Below, piece after piece: positions 17,003 through 26,451 of a stretch of DNA of 64,000 nt; positions within the stretch are counted from its first letter, which is position 1, and every line of letters begins with the position of its first letter. The stretch covers positions 3,437-67,436 of the forward strand of contig NZ_FWXW01000009.1 of the NCBI RefSeq assembly GCF_900176335.1, read 5' to 3'. The notes beneath the pieces were generated by a model. It searched no databases, was not told where the DNA came from, and saw nothing but the letters and a program-made list of their open reading frames with translations. This DNA comes from Papillibacter cinnamivorans DSM 12816. GTDB taxonomy: Bacteria; Bacillota; Clostridia; Oscillospirales; Oscillospiraceae. The position numbers and the translations under genes are program-made.

Positions 17003-18964
17003 TCAGTCCGTTTTCATGTTGTATTTTTTCATCCGTTTGTACAGGCTCTGCCGGGAAATGCCCAGTGCCCTTGCGGTATTGGTTTTATTGTAAAAATGCT
17101 TCTTCAGCGTATATTCCAGAAGCATCCGCTCGTCGGTAAAATCGATGTCGGCGCCGGAGGGAGGCTGCGGCTGGACCTGCGGGGACTGCCGGTCCGGTTC
17201 CAGATAGTGTGCGATGAGACTGTAGTCGATCCGCTCTCCCGCAGCCAGCTGGATCCCGCCCTCCAGCACGTTTTGAAGCTCCCGTATATTCCCCGGCCAC
17301 GGATAGTCCGTCAGGCGCTCCACCGCATTGGCGGACATGGTTTTGGGAGATTTCCCGTATCGCTTGCAGATGACCTTTAAAAAATGCCGGATCAGCAGCG
17401 GGATGTCGTCCGCCCGCTCCCGCAGCGGGGGAATGACGATCCGGATGACGCCCAGCCGGTAATAGAGGTCTCTTCTAAACCGGTTGCAGGCGATCTCGTT
17501 TTCCAGGTTTTTATTGGTGGCGGCGATGATCCGGATATTCACCGGGATCAGCTTGTTGCCCCCCAGGCGGATGATGCTCTTTTCCTCCAGCACCCTCAGC
17601 AAAGACGCCTGCAGATCGATGGGCATGTCTCCGATTTCGTCCAGAAACAGCGTCCCCTGGTTGGCCAACTCGAATTTCCCGATATTGCCTCCCTTTCGGG
17701 CTCCGGTAAACGCCCCCTCCTCGTATCCGAACAGCTCGCTGGCAATGAGTTCCCTGGGGAGTGCCGCGCAGTTGATGGCCAGATACGGGTTGTTTCTCCT
17801 GGGGCTGTTGTTGTGCATGGCTTGGGCGATGATATCCTTTCCCGTACCGCTTTCCCCCAGCAGCAGGACGTTGGAATCCGACTGGGAGGCGGACTGGGCG
17901 ATATTGATGATCTCCCTGAACCTCGTATTTTCCCCGATGATGTTGTCGAAGGTCATCTTTGCGCTGCCGCCGATCCACTTTCCCACGATCCGGTTCATCT
18001 GCTCGCTTTCCCGGATGATCACCACGGACCCGGCGTCCGCCGGATTCGAGCTGTACAGAGGGGTGCAGGTGATATGGCAGCTGATCTGCCTCTTGCCCAG
18101 GTACAGGTGCATCAGGTTGTCTGTGGTCTCCTGTCCCCGTGTCACCATGTTGATGAAGTACTCGTTCCGGATGTTTTTCCCGAAAACGCTCTGCACGGAA
18201 AGGTTGGAAATCCGGCAGTTTTCCAGGCCCAGCATCTTCTGACAGGACTTGTTCAGATAGGTGATGCTGCCGCTTAAGTCCACCACCATCACGCCGTCCG
18301 TGATGGAATCCGTTATTACCTGATGGTAGTTGGAAACCCGGTTAAGAATCATGGTGGACTGGATGTGATCCGCCGCCATGACCACCATGCCCAGAGTGTG
18401 CCTGTCGATCCTCTCGTAGGGGGCGATAAGGCCGATGCTGCCCACCACGCGGCCGTTGTTGATAATAGGGGCGAAGGAGGATGTGGTGGTGACGGCCGAC
18501 AGGCAGAAATGCTCGTAGGAACACACCGATATGGGCTTTGCCAGAGAAACCGACAGCGGCAGCCCGTTGGTACCCACCTTGTCCTCCGTGGATATGAGGC
18601 CTGCCACCACGTTGGTCCTCTGGGACCATTCCGTCGCCTCCTTGTCTCCGATTACGCTAAGGGCCACGCAGTTGGCGTCGTTTAAGCCCACGACGAATCC
18701 CGTTCCCTTAACGAATTCCGACAGGCGGTTCATCACCGGAATGGCGTTTTCCATCAGGTATTTCGAATCTTCACACGCTTTTTTGAATTCCTCCGGAGAA
18801 CAGATGCTGGTAAGGTTCCGCAGAAACTGGGGCACCTGGTAGGAATAACATCGCTCCCAGGAATCGTAGATTTCGGGGCGGAGCTGTTTGCGCGCCTCCG
18901 GGTTTTTATGGAGCTCCTTCCATACTCTTTTAACGTCGCTCCAGGACATAGCGCTCTGTTCCAT
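17003..18964 (-). CDS. Sigma-54-dependent transcriptional activator (GAF-PAS-AAA+-Fis, AcoR-like)
   Basis: A 653-residue enhancer-binding protein. Residues about 60-190 resemble a GAF sensor, about 200-310 a PAS domain (VITDSITDGVMVVDLSGSI), and about 325-560 the AAA+ domain with Walker A GESGTGKD, the sigma-54 contact loop GAFTGA and Walker B TLFLDEIGDMP. The C-terminal Fis-type helix-turn-helix (TARALGISRQSLYKRMKKY) binds DNA. It is transcribed away from the catabolic operon, and the shared intergenic region carries a -24/-12 promoter, so it is the likely activator of that operon. The GAF and PAS domains suggest it senses the substrate or an acyl-CoA intermediate. Confidence 0.93.
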   Translation of the reverse strand: MEQSAMSWSDVKRVWKELHKNPEARKQLRPEIYDSWERCYSYQVPQFLRNLTSICSPEEFKKACEDSKYLMENAIPVMNRLSEFVKGTGFVVGLNDANCVALSVIGDKEATEWSQRTNVVAGLISTEDKVGTNGLPLSVSLAKPISVCSYEHFCLSAVTTTSSFAPIINNGRVVGSIGLIAPYERIDRHTLGMVVMAADHIQSTMILNRVSNYHQVITDSITDGVMVVDLSGSITYLNKSCQKMLGLENCRISNLSVQSVFGKNIRNEYFINMVTRGQETTDNLMHLYLGKRQISCHITCTPLYSSNPADAGSVVIIRESEQMNRIVGKWIGGSAKMTFDNIIGENTRFREIINIAQSASQSDSNVLLLGESGTGKDIIAQAMHNNSPRRNNPYLAINCAALPRELIASELFGYEEGAFTGARKGGNIGKFELANQGTLFLDEIGDMPIDLQASLLRVLEEKSIIRLGGNKLIPVNIRIIAATNKNLENEIACNRFRRDLYYRLGVIRIVIPPLRERADDIPLLIRHFLKVICKRYGKSPKTMSANAVERLTDYPWPGNIRELQNVLEGGIQLAAGERIDYSLIAHYLEPDRQSPQVQPQPPSGADIDFTDERMLLEYTLKKHFYNKTNTARALGISRQSLYKRMKKYNMKTD

Positions 18965-19070
18965 GATGGCCGTTGGGATCGCCCCCCGTCATAAGATTTG
19001 GCTGAAAAATACAAAGTGTAACCCAATCAACCGGATAAATTCCCGGATCTGCGCGGCAAATCGGGGCGGT

Positions 19071-19120
19071 TTGTCAGGGGTGGTTGACACTATGGTAACA
19101 CGCGGTTGACAAACAGTAAA
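19071..19120 (+). promoter_or_regulatory. Candidate upstream activator sites for the sigma-54 activator
   Basis: GGTTGACA occurs at 19082-19089 and again at 19104-19111, exactly 22 bp apart (two helical turns). Each is followed by a similar GTAACA/GTAAACA tail, and TTGTCA at 19071-19076 forms an inverted partner. The block lies about 270-300 bp upstream of the -24/-12 promoter, in the range of enhancer sites. The rest of 18965-19380 shows GC-rich hairpins but no credible gene. Confidence 0.5.
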
Positions 19121-19380
19121 CAAGAACTGAAAAAGGGCCATCCGAATCGCAGAAAAAAACGAAGCTCCGGTACAAAATGTACACCCAAACAAAATCGGTG
19201 GTATCAAAAACTGCCGCCGGTTTATTCCCGCGGAGCCGCGCCGGTTCGGCAATCTGCCGCAGGCGGAGTCTCCCGCCGCGGCTTCGCCGGCCGCGGAGGA
19301 AAGCGTTCCCTTTTTACAAGCCTTCATAAAAAATAAAGCAAACGGCGTGCCGGAAGCGCTCCGCAGGCGGGTTCTTCCCT

Positions 19381-19396
19381 TGGCATGATTTTTGCT
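19381..19396 (+). promoter_or_regulatory. Sigma-54 (-24/-12) promoter of the catabolic operon
   Basis: TGGCATG, four bases, then TTGCT: the -24 GG is at 19382-19383 and the -12 GC at 19394-19395. It differs from the consensus TGGCACG-N4-TTGCW at one position. It lies about 55 bases before the first gene and opposite a divergent sigma-54 activator gene, as expected for its target promoter. Confidence 0.88.
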
Positions 19397-19449
19397 CAGT
19401 GTAAAAAGCAGGCCTTGGACTAGGAGCAATGAATGGAGGTTTACGAATA

Positions 19450-21828
19450 GTGAACAAAATCAGAAAGGTCGCGGTACTGGGCTCGGGAACCATGGGAACG
19501 GGAATCGCCGCCCATCTGGCAAACGCCGGAATCGCAAGCTGTCTGCTGGATGTGGTCCCCCGGGAACTGCTTCCGGCCGAAAAAGACCGGGGTCTGGACG
19601 AAAGCAGCCCCGCCTTCAGAAACCGGATTGCCGAAAACAACAAGGCAATGCTGCTCAAGGGCAAGTCTTCCGGTCTGATGGATAAGAAAGACGCTTCTCT
19701 CATCACAGTGGGCAATATGGAGGACAATCTGGACTGGCTGGGCGAATGCGACTGGATCGTCGAAGTGGTGACGGAAAATCTTGCTGTGAAAAAATCCGTT
19801 CTGAAAAAAATCGTCCCCTTCGTAAAACCGGGTACCATCGTAAGCAGCAACACCTCCAGCATGAGCATCAACGAAATCGCGGAGGACATGTCTCCGGAAT
19901 TCAGGCGGTACTGGCTGGGCACGCATTTTTTCAATCCCGTGCGGTATATGAGGCTGCTGGAGATCATACCCGGGCGGGACACCCTGCCGGAAGTGGCCGG
20001 GGCGATGGCTCGCTTTGGGGAAACCGTGCTGGGAAAGGGGATCGTGTGGGCAAAGGACACACCCGCCTTCGTCGCCAACCGCCTGGGCAACTACACCAAT
20101 CACGACGGGCTCAAGCTGGCCGCCGAACTGGGTCTTTCCATGGAAGAGGTGGACGCCGTCTGCGGCTCGGCCATCGGGCGCCCGGCAACGGGTGTCTTCG
20201 CGCTGTATGATCTGGCCGGGCTGGATATCGGCGTGGCCTCCGTGGCGGGAATCCATCGGGGGATTCAGGATCCCGAGGAAAAAAAGCTTTTTGCCATGCC
20301 CGGCTTCTGTTATGAAATGATGAAGCGGGGGCTTTTGGGAAACAAGACGGGCGCGGGCTTTTACAAACGGGTGGGAAAGGAAAAGCTTGCCCTGGACCTG
20401 GACACCTTCGAGTACCGGCCCCTGAAAGAGGTCCGGTTCGACAGCCTGGACGCCGCAAAAAAAGCCCGCACTCTGCCGGAAAAGCTCACCGCTTTCTTTG
20501 AGGGGGACGATAAGGCGGCCGAATTTGTCTGGAAATATATCAGCCGTCTCTTTCTTTACGCCGCCGCCAAAATCCCCGAGGTCTCCGACAATATCCTGAA
20601 TCTGGACCGGGGCCTGTGCTGGGGCTACAACCATTCCAAAGGTCCCTTCGGGCTCTGGGACGGGCTGGACCTGGAAAAGTACATAAACCGGATGGAGCGG
20701 GAAGGCGGCGCGGTTCCCCTCTGGGTGAAGGAAATGCTGGCGGCGGGAATCCGGTCCTTCTATAAGAGCGAAGGCGGCAGGGACTATTATTACTCCATCC
20801 CGGACAAAGGCTATCTGCCGGTCCCGGTCCCGGAGGGAATTCTCTCTCTCCGGAATCTGACGGAGAGCGGGGCCGTCATGTCGGGAAGGGCGGGGACCCT
20901 CTGGGACATCGGTGACGGAGTGCTGTGTCTGGAGATGAAGCGGGGAGCCGTCCTGACTCCGGAGCTTTTGGAATTCATAAAAGCTGCTCAGGCGGAACTG
21001 GCGGCCCGGTGGAACGGCATGGTAATCTGCTCCTCGGGAGCGAATTTTGGCTCCGGTCTGGACCTGGACGCCCTCGGCGCAAAAATTCAGCAGGAGGACT
21101 GGGAAGGCATCGACCGCTTCCTGGCGCAGGCCCAGGCGGTTTTCCGGAACAGCAAATACTCTGCTAAGCCGGTGGTAATGGCCGTCAGCGGCCAAACCAA
21201 AGACGGGGCCTGCGAAATGGCCATGCAGAGCACGGCCGTCCAGGCCCTTGCGGAAACCTACATGGGCATCGCTCCCATAGCGGCCGGCCTGGTCCCGTCC
21301 TTCGGGGGACTCAGGGAGATCGTGCTGAAAAGCGCGGCAAGGCTGGAAGGGACTACCGCCTCGCCCATCGACATGATCGGGCCGTATTTTCAGAACATGA
21401 TTTCCGGCGCGGTCTCCGGCAGCGCCAAGGAAGCAAAAAGGCTGGGATATCTCCGGGAAAGCGACGGCATCACTCTCAACCCCGACCTACTTCTCAGCGA
21501 CGCGAAAAACCGGGTCCTTCGTCTGTGCCGGGAAGGGAGCGCCGCGGGAAAGAGCACCGTCCCCGCTCCCGGGCAGACGGCCCTGGCCCTTCTGAAGGCC
21601 GGCGTCATGCAGATGATGGAAGCGGGAATCGCCAGCGAGCACGACTATAAAGTCGCCTGGAAAATCGTGGACGTAATGGCCGGAGGGCAGGTCGTCCGGG
21701 AGTCCCCCATTACGGAGGAATATCTGGATTCTTTGGAGCGGGAAGCGTTTCTCCGCCTGTGCAGGGAGCCGAAAACCCAGGAAAGGGTCGCGCAGCTTAA
21801 AAAAACGGGAAAACCGCTGCGCAACTGA
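19450..21828 (+). CDS. FadN-like 3-hydroxyacyl-CoA dehydrogenase with C-terminal crotonase-like domain
   Basis: A protein of 792 residues, close to the length of Bacillus FadN. The N-terminal Rossmann domain has GSGTMGTGIAAHLANAG; SSNTSSMSINE and GTHFFNPVRYMRLLEIIPG are HAD catalytic blocks, and the helical 3HCDH domain runs to about residue 290. Residues about 470-780 form a crotonase-fold region. The enzyme should oxidise a 3-hydroxyacyl-CoA to the 3-ketoacyl-CoA cleaved by the thiolase encoded next. The GTG at 19450 has GGAGG ten bases upstream; the ATG at 19429 is too close to its AGGAG. It is the first gene of the sigma-54 operon. Confidence 0.85.
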   Translation: MNKIRKVAVLGSGTMGTGIAAHLANAGIASCLLDVVPRELLPAEKDRGLDESSPAFRNRIAENNKAMLLKGKSSGLMDKKDASLITVGNMEDNLDWLGECDWIVEVVTENLAVKKSVLKKIVPFVKPGTIVSSNTSSMSINEIAEDMSPEFRRYWLGTHFFNPVRYMRLLEIIPGRDTLPEVAGAMARFGETVLGKGIVWAKDTPAFVANRLGNYTNHDGLKLAAELGLSMEEVDAVCGSAIGRPATGVFALYDLAGLDIGVASVAGIHRGIQDPEEKKLFAMPGFCYEMMKRGLLGNKTGAGFYKRVGKEKLALDLDTFEYRPLKEVRFDSLDAAKKARTLPEKLTAFFEGDDKAAEFVWKYISRLFLYAAAKIPEVSDNILNLDRGLCWGYNHSKGPFGLWDGLDLEKYINRMEREGGAVPLWVKEMLAAGIRSFYKSEGGRDYYYSIPDKGYLPVPVPEGILSLRNLTESGAVMSGRAGTLWDIGDGVLCLEMKRGAVLTPELLEFIKAAQAELAARWNGMVICSSGANFGSGLDLDALGAKIQQEDWEGIDRFLAQAQAVFRNSKYSAKPVVMAVSGQTKDGACEMAMQSTAVQALAETYMGIAPIAAGLVPSFGGLREIVLKSAARLEGTTASPIDMIGPYFQNMISGAVSGSAKEAKRLGYLRESDGITLNPDLLLSDAKNRVLRLCREGSAAGKSTVPAPGQTALALLKAGVMQMMEAGIASEHDYKVAWKIVDVMAGGQVVRESPITEEYLDSLEREAFLRLCREPKTQERVAQLKKTGKPLRN

Positions 21829-21921
21829 AACGCCGATTTTGAAAGCCTCTTTCCGGCCAGCGGAAAATTACGGGAAACGCACCGGAAAAATTCCGGAATG
21901 TTTGATTAGGAGGGAATCAAT

Positions 21922-23106
21922 TTGCGAGAAGCTGTCATTGTAGCCGGAGTTCGCACGGCGGGCGGCAAAGCTCCCAGGGGGACGCTCAGGGACGTCCGGC
22001 CCGAGTTTCTGGGAAAGGTCTGTATAGAAGAGGCGATCCGCCGGCTGGGAGACGGTTTTCAGCCGGATATGATCGAAGACGTGATCTGGGGCTGCGCGAC
22101 GCCCGAGCAGGTCTGCGGCATGAACACTGCCCGGATAACGGCCCTGTACGCCGGGATTCCGGACAGCGTCCCGGCGGTCACGGTAAACCGTTTCTGCTCC
22201 TCGGGACTGCAGGCCATCGCCTTCGGCGCCGAGGCCGTTATGAGCGGCCGCTGCGACGTGGTGCTGGCCGGCGGCGTGGAGCACATGAGCCTTATCAGCA
22301 TGGGCGGCGTCATCCGCCCCAACAGCGATATCCTTGCCGACCCGAAGCTGCGCACGGTGTACACCAGCATGGGACAGACGGCGGAAAATGTGGCCCGGCG
22401 ATATGGCGTCGCCAGGCAGGAACAGGATGAATTTGCGGTAAACAGTCACCGAAAGGCCGCCCAGGCTATGAAGTCGGGAAGATTCAAGGAAGAGATCGTT
22501 CCAGTTCCGGTGAAGATGACCACTCTCGACGGAGGGGGAAACCCGGTGACGAAAGAGTTTCTGTACGATTATGAGGAAGGCATCCGCTATGACGCGACCC
22601 TGGAATCCCTGGGAAAATTAAAGCCCGCCTTTGTGCCCGGCGGGACCGTCACCGCCGGCCAGTCTTCCCAGATGACCGACGGCGCTGCGGCGGTGATCGT
22701 GATGTCGGCGGACAGGGCGCGGGAACTGGGCCTGAAGCCCCGCCTGAGATTTGTGACCTTCGCGGTGCACGGCTGCGCGGTGGACGAGATGGGCATCGGA
22801 CCGGTTTTCGCCATCCCCAAGGCTCTGAAAAAGGCGGGGCTGACCCTTCGGGACATCGGCCTGATCGAACTCAATGAGGCTTTTGCCAGCCAGTCGCTCT
22901 ATTGCATCCGTGAACTGGGGCTCGACCCGGAGATCGTAAACGTCAACGGCGGCGCCATCGCCCTGGGCCATCCCATGGGCGCCACCGGCTGTAAACTGAG
23001 CGTCACTTTAATGCACGAGATGGAAAGGAGAAAGGTGAGATACGGCATTGTAAGCATGTGCGTCGGCGGCGGCCAGGGAGCGGCCGGAATCTTTGAGCTT
23101 TGCTGA
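21922..23106 (+). CDS. Acetyl-CoA acyltransferase (thiolase)
   Basis: A 394-residue thiolase. It has the nucleophilic cysteine in [12 protein letters not shown] (about residue 91), [17 protein letters not shown] with the catalytic histidine, and the second cysteine in [11 protein letters not shown] near the C-terminus. It should cleave the 3-ketoacyl-CoA made by the preceding enzyme to acetyl-CoA and a shortened acyl-CoA. The TTG start at 21922 has AGGAGGG eight bases upstream. The pairing with the FadN-like gene mirrors fadN-fadA of Bacillus. Confidence 0.93.
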   Translation: MREAVIVAGVRTAGGKAPRGTLRDVRPEFLGKVCIEEAIRRLGDGFQPDMIEDVIWGCATPEQVCGMNTARITALYAGIPDSVPAVTVNRFCSSGLQAIAFGAEAVMSGRCDVVLAGGVEHMSLISMGGVIRPNSDILADPKLRTVYTSMGQTAENVARRYGVARQEQDEFAVNSHRKAAQAMKSGRFKEEIVPVPVKMTTLDGGGNPVTKEFLYDYEEGIRYDATLESLGKLKPAFVPGGTVTAGQSSQMTDGAAAVIVMSADRARELGLKPRLRFVTFAVHGCAVDEMGIGPVFAIPKALKKAGLTLRDIGLIELNEAFASQSLYCIRELGLDPEIVNVNGGAIALGHPMGATGCKLSVTLMHEMERRKVRYGIVSMCVGGGQGAAGIFELC

Positions 23107-23154
23107 AATTCCCGGATTGATTTGAGACAAACAATCGGAAAATGGAGGAGTAAC

Positions 23155-24483
23155 ATGAATGCACAAGGCATAGCGGGTCTGAAGTACCTGGAAAAGGAAA
23201 TCGCCACCTGCGAGCGGAGAATCGCGCGGATCAAGGGCGATCCCGATCCCACCAAGCCCAAATCCAACGTCCTGCTCTACGAACTGGAACGCGACTTTAG
23301 GATCGAACAGCGGGAAGCCTATCTTTCCGGAAAACCCCTGGGCCTTTTGGGACTTGGCCCTCTGACCAGAGCCATGGGAATGGTGCCCTGGGACGCCATC
23401 ATGGCGGCGGACAGGACCCACGGCAGCGAAGCCACCCGGTATTTCAACATCATCCGGAAAGGCGGCATGCCGGAGCACACCTGCGACCGGTGCTCGGTGC
23501 TGATCCCCATGATGAGCGAGGGCGACTTCCCCAGGCCCAGTTATCTGGAGACCTCCAATTTTGAGTGTATCCCCGTGTACCTGGCCCACCTGATTATGGC
23601 GGAAACCATGGACGTGCCCCATTTCCATGTCGACCGCCCCTTTAAAAACTACAAGGGCGAGCTGGACGACGCATCTTTGAAATTTGTGACCGATCAGCTG
23701 TATCAGATGATCGAGGACATTGAGGCCAAAGTCCCCGGATGCAAATACGACGAGGACTACATGATCGAGCTTCAGGAGTATAACCGCCAGTATCTGCAGT
23801 ATTTCCAGCAGCTCTGGGAGCTGAAGGCCGCCATCCCCTGCCCCCTGAGCGGACGGGAGAGCTTCCGGGAAGTGCGCCTGGCGGACATGTATCCCGATCC
23901 GAAAAAAGCAGTGGAATACATGCGCCTGTACGTGGAGGAAGTGGGAGACAAGGTGGCCAAGGGCGTCAGCGCCGCGCAGCCGGAAGAAAAACTGCGCCTG
24001 CTCTGGTCGGTTGCCGGTCCCTTCTACGCCGATCCCTTCAGCTGGCTGGAACAGCGGGGAGTCGCCATTCCGGCGGCCGAAATGACCATCTACAACGGGT
24101 GGTTTTCCAAGCGCGAGGCCATCTGGGGAGACCCCTGGAAAGGCAGAAAGCTCACTCCCATTGAGGAAGAGGCGCGGCAGCTGGACTTCACATGGGGACG
24201 CCTGGGCCAGCCCTGGGTGGACACCCATATCAATTCCTGCAAGGACCTCCACCTGGACGGTATCATTTACTTCATGCAGTGGGGCTGCCCCACCAGCAAC
24301 AACATGGGCAAAGTGGTGGCGGACACCGCGGAGAAGGAGCTGGGGATCCCCACCCTGCTGGTGGAAGGCCGGATGCTGGAAAGCAGCATTTTCGATTCCA
24401 AGGATTTCTTCTCCAAGCTGGAGGATTTTATCGCGGTCGCCGAGGCCCGGAAAAACGACCGTTCCAAACAGAAAAATTCGTAG
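23155..24483 (+). CDS. 2-hydroxyacyl-CoA dehydratase / benzoyl-CoA reductase family, larger subunit
   Basis: A 442-residue member of the HgdB/BcrC/FldB family. Three cysteines sit where the [4Fe-4S] ligands of the family lie: HTCDRC (about 107-110), NFEC (about 132) and [11 protein letters not shown] (about 380). The family carries out one-electron, radical-based dehydration of 2-hydroxyacyl-CoA, or ATP-driven reduction of aromatic acyl-CoA. The ATG at 23155 has GGAGGAG at the right distance. It is followed by the partner subunit after 18 bases and then two ATPase genes, so the four should form one complex system. Confidence 0.88.
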   Translation: MNAQGIAGLKYLEKEIATCERRIARIKGDPDPTKPKSNVLLYELERDFRIEQREAYLSGKPLGLLGLGPLTRAMGMVPWDAIMAADRTHGSEATRYFNIIRKGGMPEHTCDRCSVLIPMMSEGDFPRPSYLETSNFECIPVYLAHLIMAETMDVPHFHVDRPFKNYKGELDDASLKFVTDQLYQMIEDIEAKVPGCKYDEDYMIELQEYNRQYLQYFQQLWELKAAIPCPLSGRESFREVRLADMYPDPKKAVEYMRLYVEEVGDKVAKGVSAAQPEEKLRLLWSVAGPFYADPFSWLEQRGVAIPAAEMTIYNGWFSKREAIWGDPWKGRKLTPIEEEARQLDFTWGRLGQPWVDTHINSCKDLHLDGIIYFMQWGCPTSNNMGKVVADTAEKELGIPTLLVEGRMLESSIFDSKDFFSKLEDFIAVAEARKNDRSKQKNS

Positions 24484-24501
24484 AAAGGGAGGGATCAAAC
24501 C

Positions 24502-25653
24502 GTGGGATTGAATCAGGAAATGGAAACCAGGCTGCAGACTCTGATCCGGAGCAACCAGCCCGAAAATCGCATGAAATGGCTCAAAGAGTGGAAGGCCCAG
24601 GGGAAAAAGGTGATCGGGCTCATGGATATTTACGTGCCCGAGGAGGTCATCTCCGCGGCGGGGATTCTGCCCTGGCGCATCACCGGCAGCTGGGACGACA
24701 GCGATCCTCACGCGGCCCTGTACCGCCCGGAAATGAGCTGCCGCTATTGCTCTCATGTGCTGGAGTCGGTGCTGAGCGGAACTCTGGATCAGCTGGACGG
24801 CTTCGTGTGCATTCCGGTGGACGACGACTTTAAACGGCTGTGGGATGTGCTGCATTATCTCAAAAAACCTCCCATGACTTACATCATGTATCTGCCCCAT
24901 TCCTATTCCGAACTGACACTGGGCATGTGGAACAAGTCCATCCTGGAATTGAAGCAGGTGCTGGAAGACTGGACCGGCAAGACCATCAGCGACGACGCTC
25001 TTTCTGAGCAGATCGCGATTTATAACCGCATGCGCGGCCTTCTCCGCCAGGTCTATGAGCTTCGGAAACGGCCGGTTCCCGCCCTCACGGGCGCGGAGGC
25101 CCTGGGCCTTGTCACCGCGGCCAGGATCATGCCCCGGGAAGAATTCAGTAATGAGCTGGAAGCCCTCCTGCCCTACCTCCGGGAGCGCCGGGGCACCTTC
25201 AGGGACAGCAGCTGCAGAGTGCTCGTGTGCAGCGAATATCTGGACAATCCGGCTTACGTTCAGCTGGTGGAGGACTGCGGAGCGGCTGTGGTGATGGACG
25301 AATTCGACACCGGATCGAAGTACTTCTGGGGACAGGTGGAGGTGGGTTCTCAAAACCCGTGGGAAGCACTGGGCAAGCGTTACATGGACCGGCCCGGCAC
25401 TTCTCGGATGGAAAACTGGACCGAGCAGATCGGACAGATCAGGGATTGGGTGAAAGAATACAACGTCCGGGGGATCGTCGAGCTCCGCCAGCTGTATTCT
25501 CTGCCTTTGGCCTACCGGTTCCTGATCATGAAAAAGGAACTTGCGGCGGCGAACATTCCCTATGTAAGCCTGGATCGGGAATACCACCTGGCTCAGACCG
25601 GGATGCTGTCCACCCGCGTGGAGGCATTTCTGGAAATGATCAAGGGAGGATAA
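24502..25653 (+). CDS. 2-hydroxyacyl-CoA dehydratase / benzoyl-CoA reductase family, smaller subunit
   Basis: A 383-residue partner subunit of the same superfamily. Cluster-type cysteines appear in SCRYCSHV (about 75-78) and GFVCIPVDDDFKRLW (about 106). The third position, FCDP in typical members, reads LYSLP here (about residue 333), a serine in place of the cysteine. The C-terminus GMLSTRVEAFLEMI is family-typical. The missing ligand may change or remove the second cluster; the gene is otherwise intact. The GTG start has GGGAGGG upstream, and the activator gene follows after six bases. Confidence 0.87.
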   Translation: MGLNQEMETRLQTLIRSNQPENRMKWLKEWKAQGKKVIGLMDIYVPEEVISAAGILPWRITGSWDDSDPHAALYRPEMSCRYCSHVLESVLSGTLDQLDGFVCIPVDDDFKRLWDVLHYLKKPPMTYIMYLPHSYSELTLGMWNKSILELKQVLEDWTGKTISDDALSEQIAIYNRMRGLLRQVYELRKRPVPALTGAEALGLVTAARIMPREEFSNELEALLPYLRERRGTFRDSSCRVLVCSEYLDNPAYVQLVEDCGAAVVMDEFDTGSKYFWGQVEVGSQNPWEALGKRYMDRPGTSRMENWTEQIGQIRDWVKEYNVRGIVELRQLYSLPLAYRFLIMKKELAAANIPYVSLDREYHLAQTGMLSTRVEAFLEMIKGG

Positions 25654-25659
25654 CGGGGC

Positions 25660-26451
25660 ATGATCACTGCCGGAATAGACGTCGGTATGGAAACGGTCAA
25701 AGCCGTGGTTTGGGACCCGGACAGGGCAAAGGCTTACTCCTGTGCCTTGCCTTTAAATCAGGCTCCAGTTTCTCAGACCGCCCGGCAGGCGTTTCAGGCG
25801 GCGGCGGCCAAGGCGGAAGTGGCGCCGGAGGCGGTATGGAATATCGCGGCAACCGGCAGCGGCAGGGAGGCGGTGGAGTTCGCCCGGTCCTATCTGGGCG
25901 AGGCCGTCTGCTGCGCCCGGGGCGCGGGGGCTGCGGCCCCCTCCGCTGTCACGGTGATCGACCTGGGAGCGGACAAATGCCTGGCAATCAGATGCCGCGG
26001 CGGGCAGCTGCAGAAAAGCCTCCGGAACGACCGGTGCGCCTCGGGCAGCGGAAAGTTTCTGGAGATCGCGGCGGCTCCCCTGGGCGTCGGTCCGAAAGAG
26101 CTGGGGCAAATGTCCCTCGGGAGTCGGAACTATATCGAGATCAACAATAAATGCGCGGTCTTTGCCGAATCGGAGATCATTTCGCTCATTCACGCGAAAC
26201 GGCGCCCGGAGGATATTGCAAAAGCCGTCTTCCGCAGCCTGGCGCGAAGGATCTATACCATGGCCATCAAGCTGGACTGGGAAGAAGAAGTGGCCATGGT
26301 CGGCGGCGTCGCTTATAACCAGGGGATGGTCAAGGCGCTGGAGGAAGAACTGGGGTGTAGGGTTTTCGTACCCAAGGAGCCTTTGGTGACGGGCGCGCTG
26401 GGAGCGGCCCTGCTGGCTGCCGGAGACAGGGGGGAAGGCGGATGCTTGTAG
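25660..26451 (+). CDS. Activator ATPase 1 (BadF/BadG/BcrA/BcrD/HgdC family)
   Basis: A 263-residue ASKHA-fold ATPase. It has GIDVGMETVKAVVW at the N-terminus, the [4Fe-4S] cysteine in NDRCASGSGKFLE (about 127) and the second cluster cysteine in NNKCAVFAESEIISL (about 166), then MVGGVAYNQG. In the family a homodimer, or a heterodimer in benzoyl-CoA reductases, holds one Fe-S cluster between subunits and fires electrons into the dehydratase or reductase on ATP hydrolysis. It overlaps the next gene by ten bases, implying translational coupling with the second ATPase. Confidence 0.9.
   Translation: MITAGIDVGMETVKAVVWDPDRAKAYSCALPLNQAPVSQTARQAFQAAAAKAEVAPEAVWNIAATGSGREAVEFARSYLGEAVCCARGAGAAAPSAVTVIDLGADKCLAIRCRGGQLQKSLRNDRCASGSGKFLEIAAAPLGVGPKELGQMSLGSRNYIEINNKCAVFAESEIISLIHAKRRPEDIAKAVFRSLARRIYTMAIKLDWEEEVAMVGGVAYNQGMVKALEEELGCRVFVPKEPLVTGALGAALLAAGDRGEGGCL

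Noticed and set aside
19106-19336. Plus-strand 76-codon frame between the sigma-54 activator and its operon
   Set aside because: Arg/Lys/Gly-rich, overlaps the candidate activator sites and GC-rich hairpins, and has no ribosome-binding site.
23008-25587. Minus-strand frame of 859 codons opposite the dehydratase subunits
   Set aside because: A high-GC shadow frame. The plus-strand genes have recognised domains and good start signals; the antisense product is His/Gly/Asp-rich without motifs.
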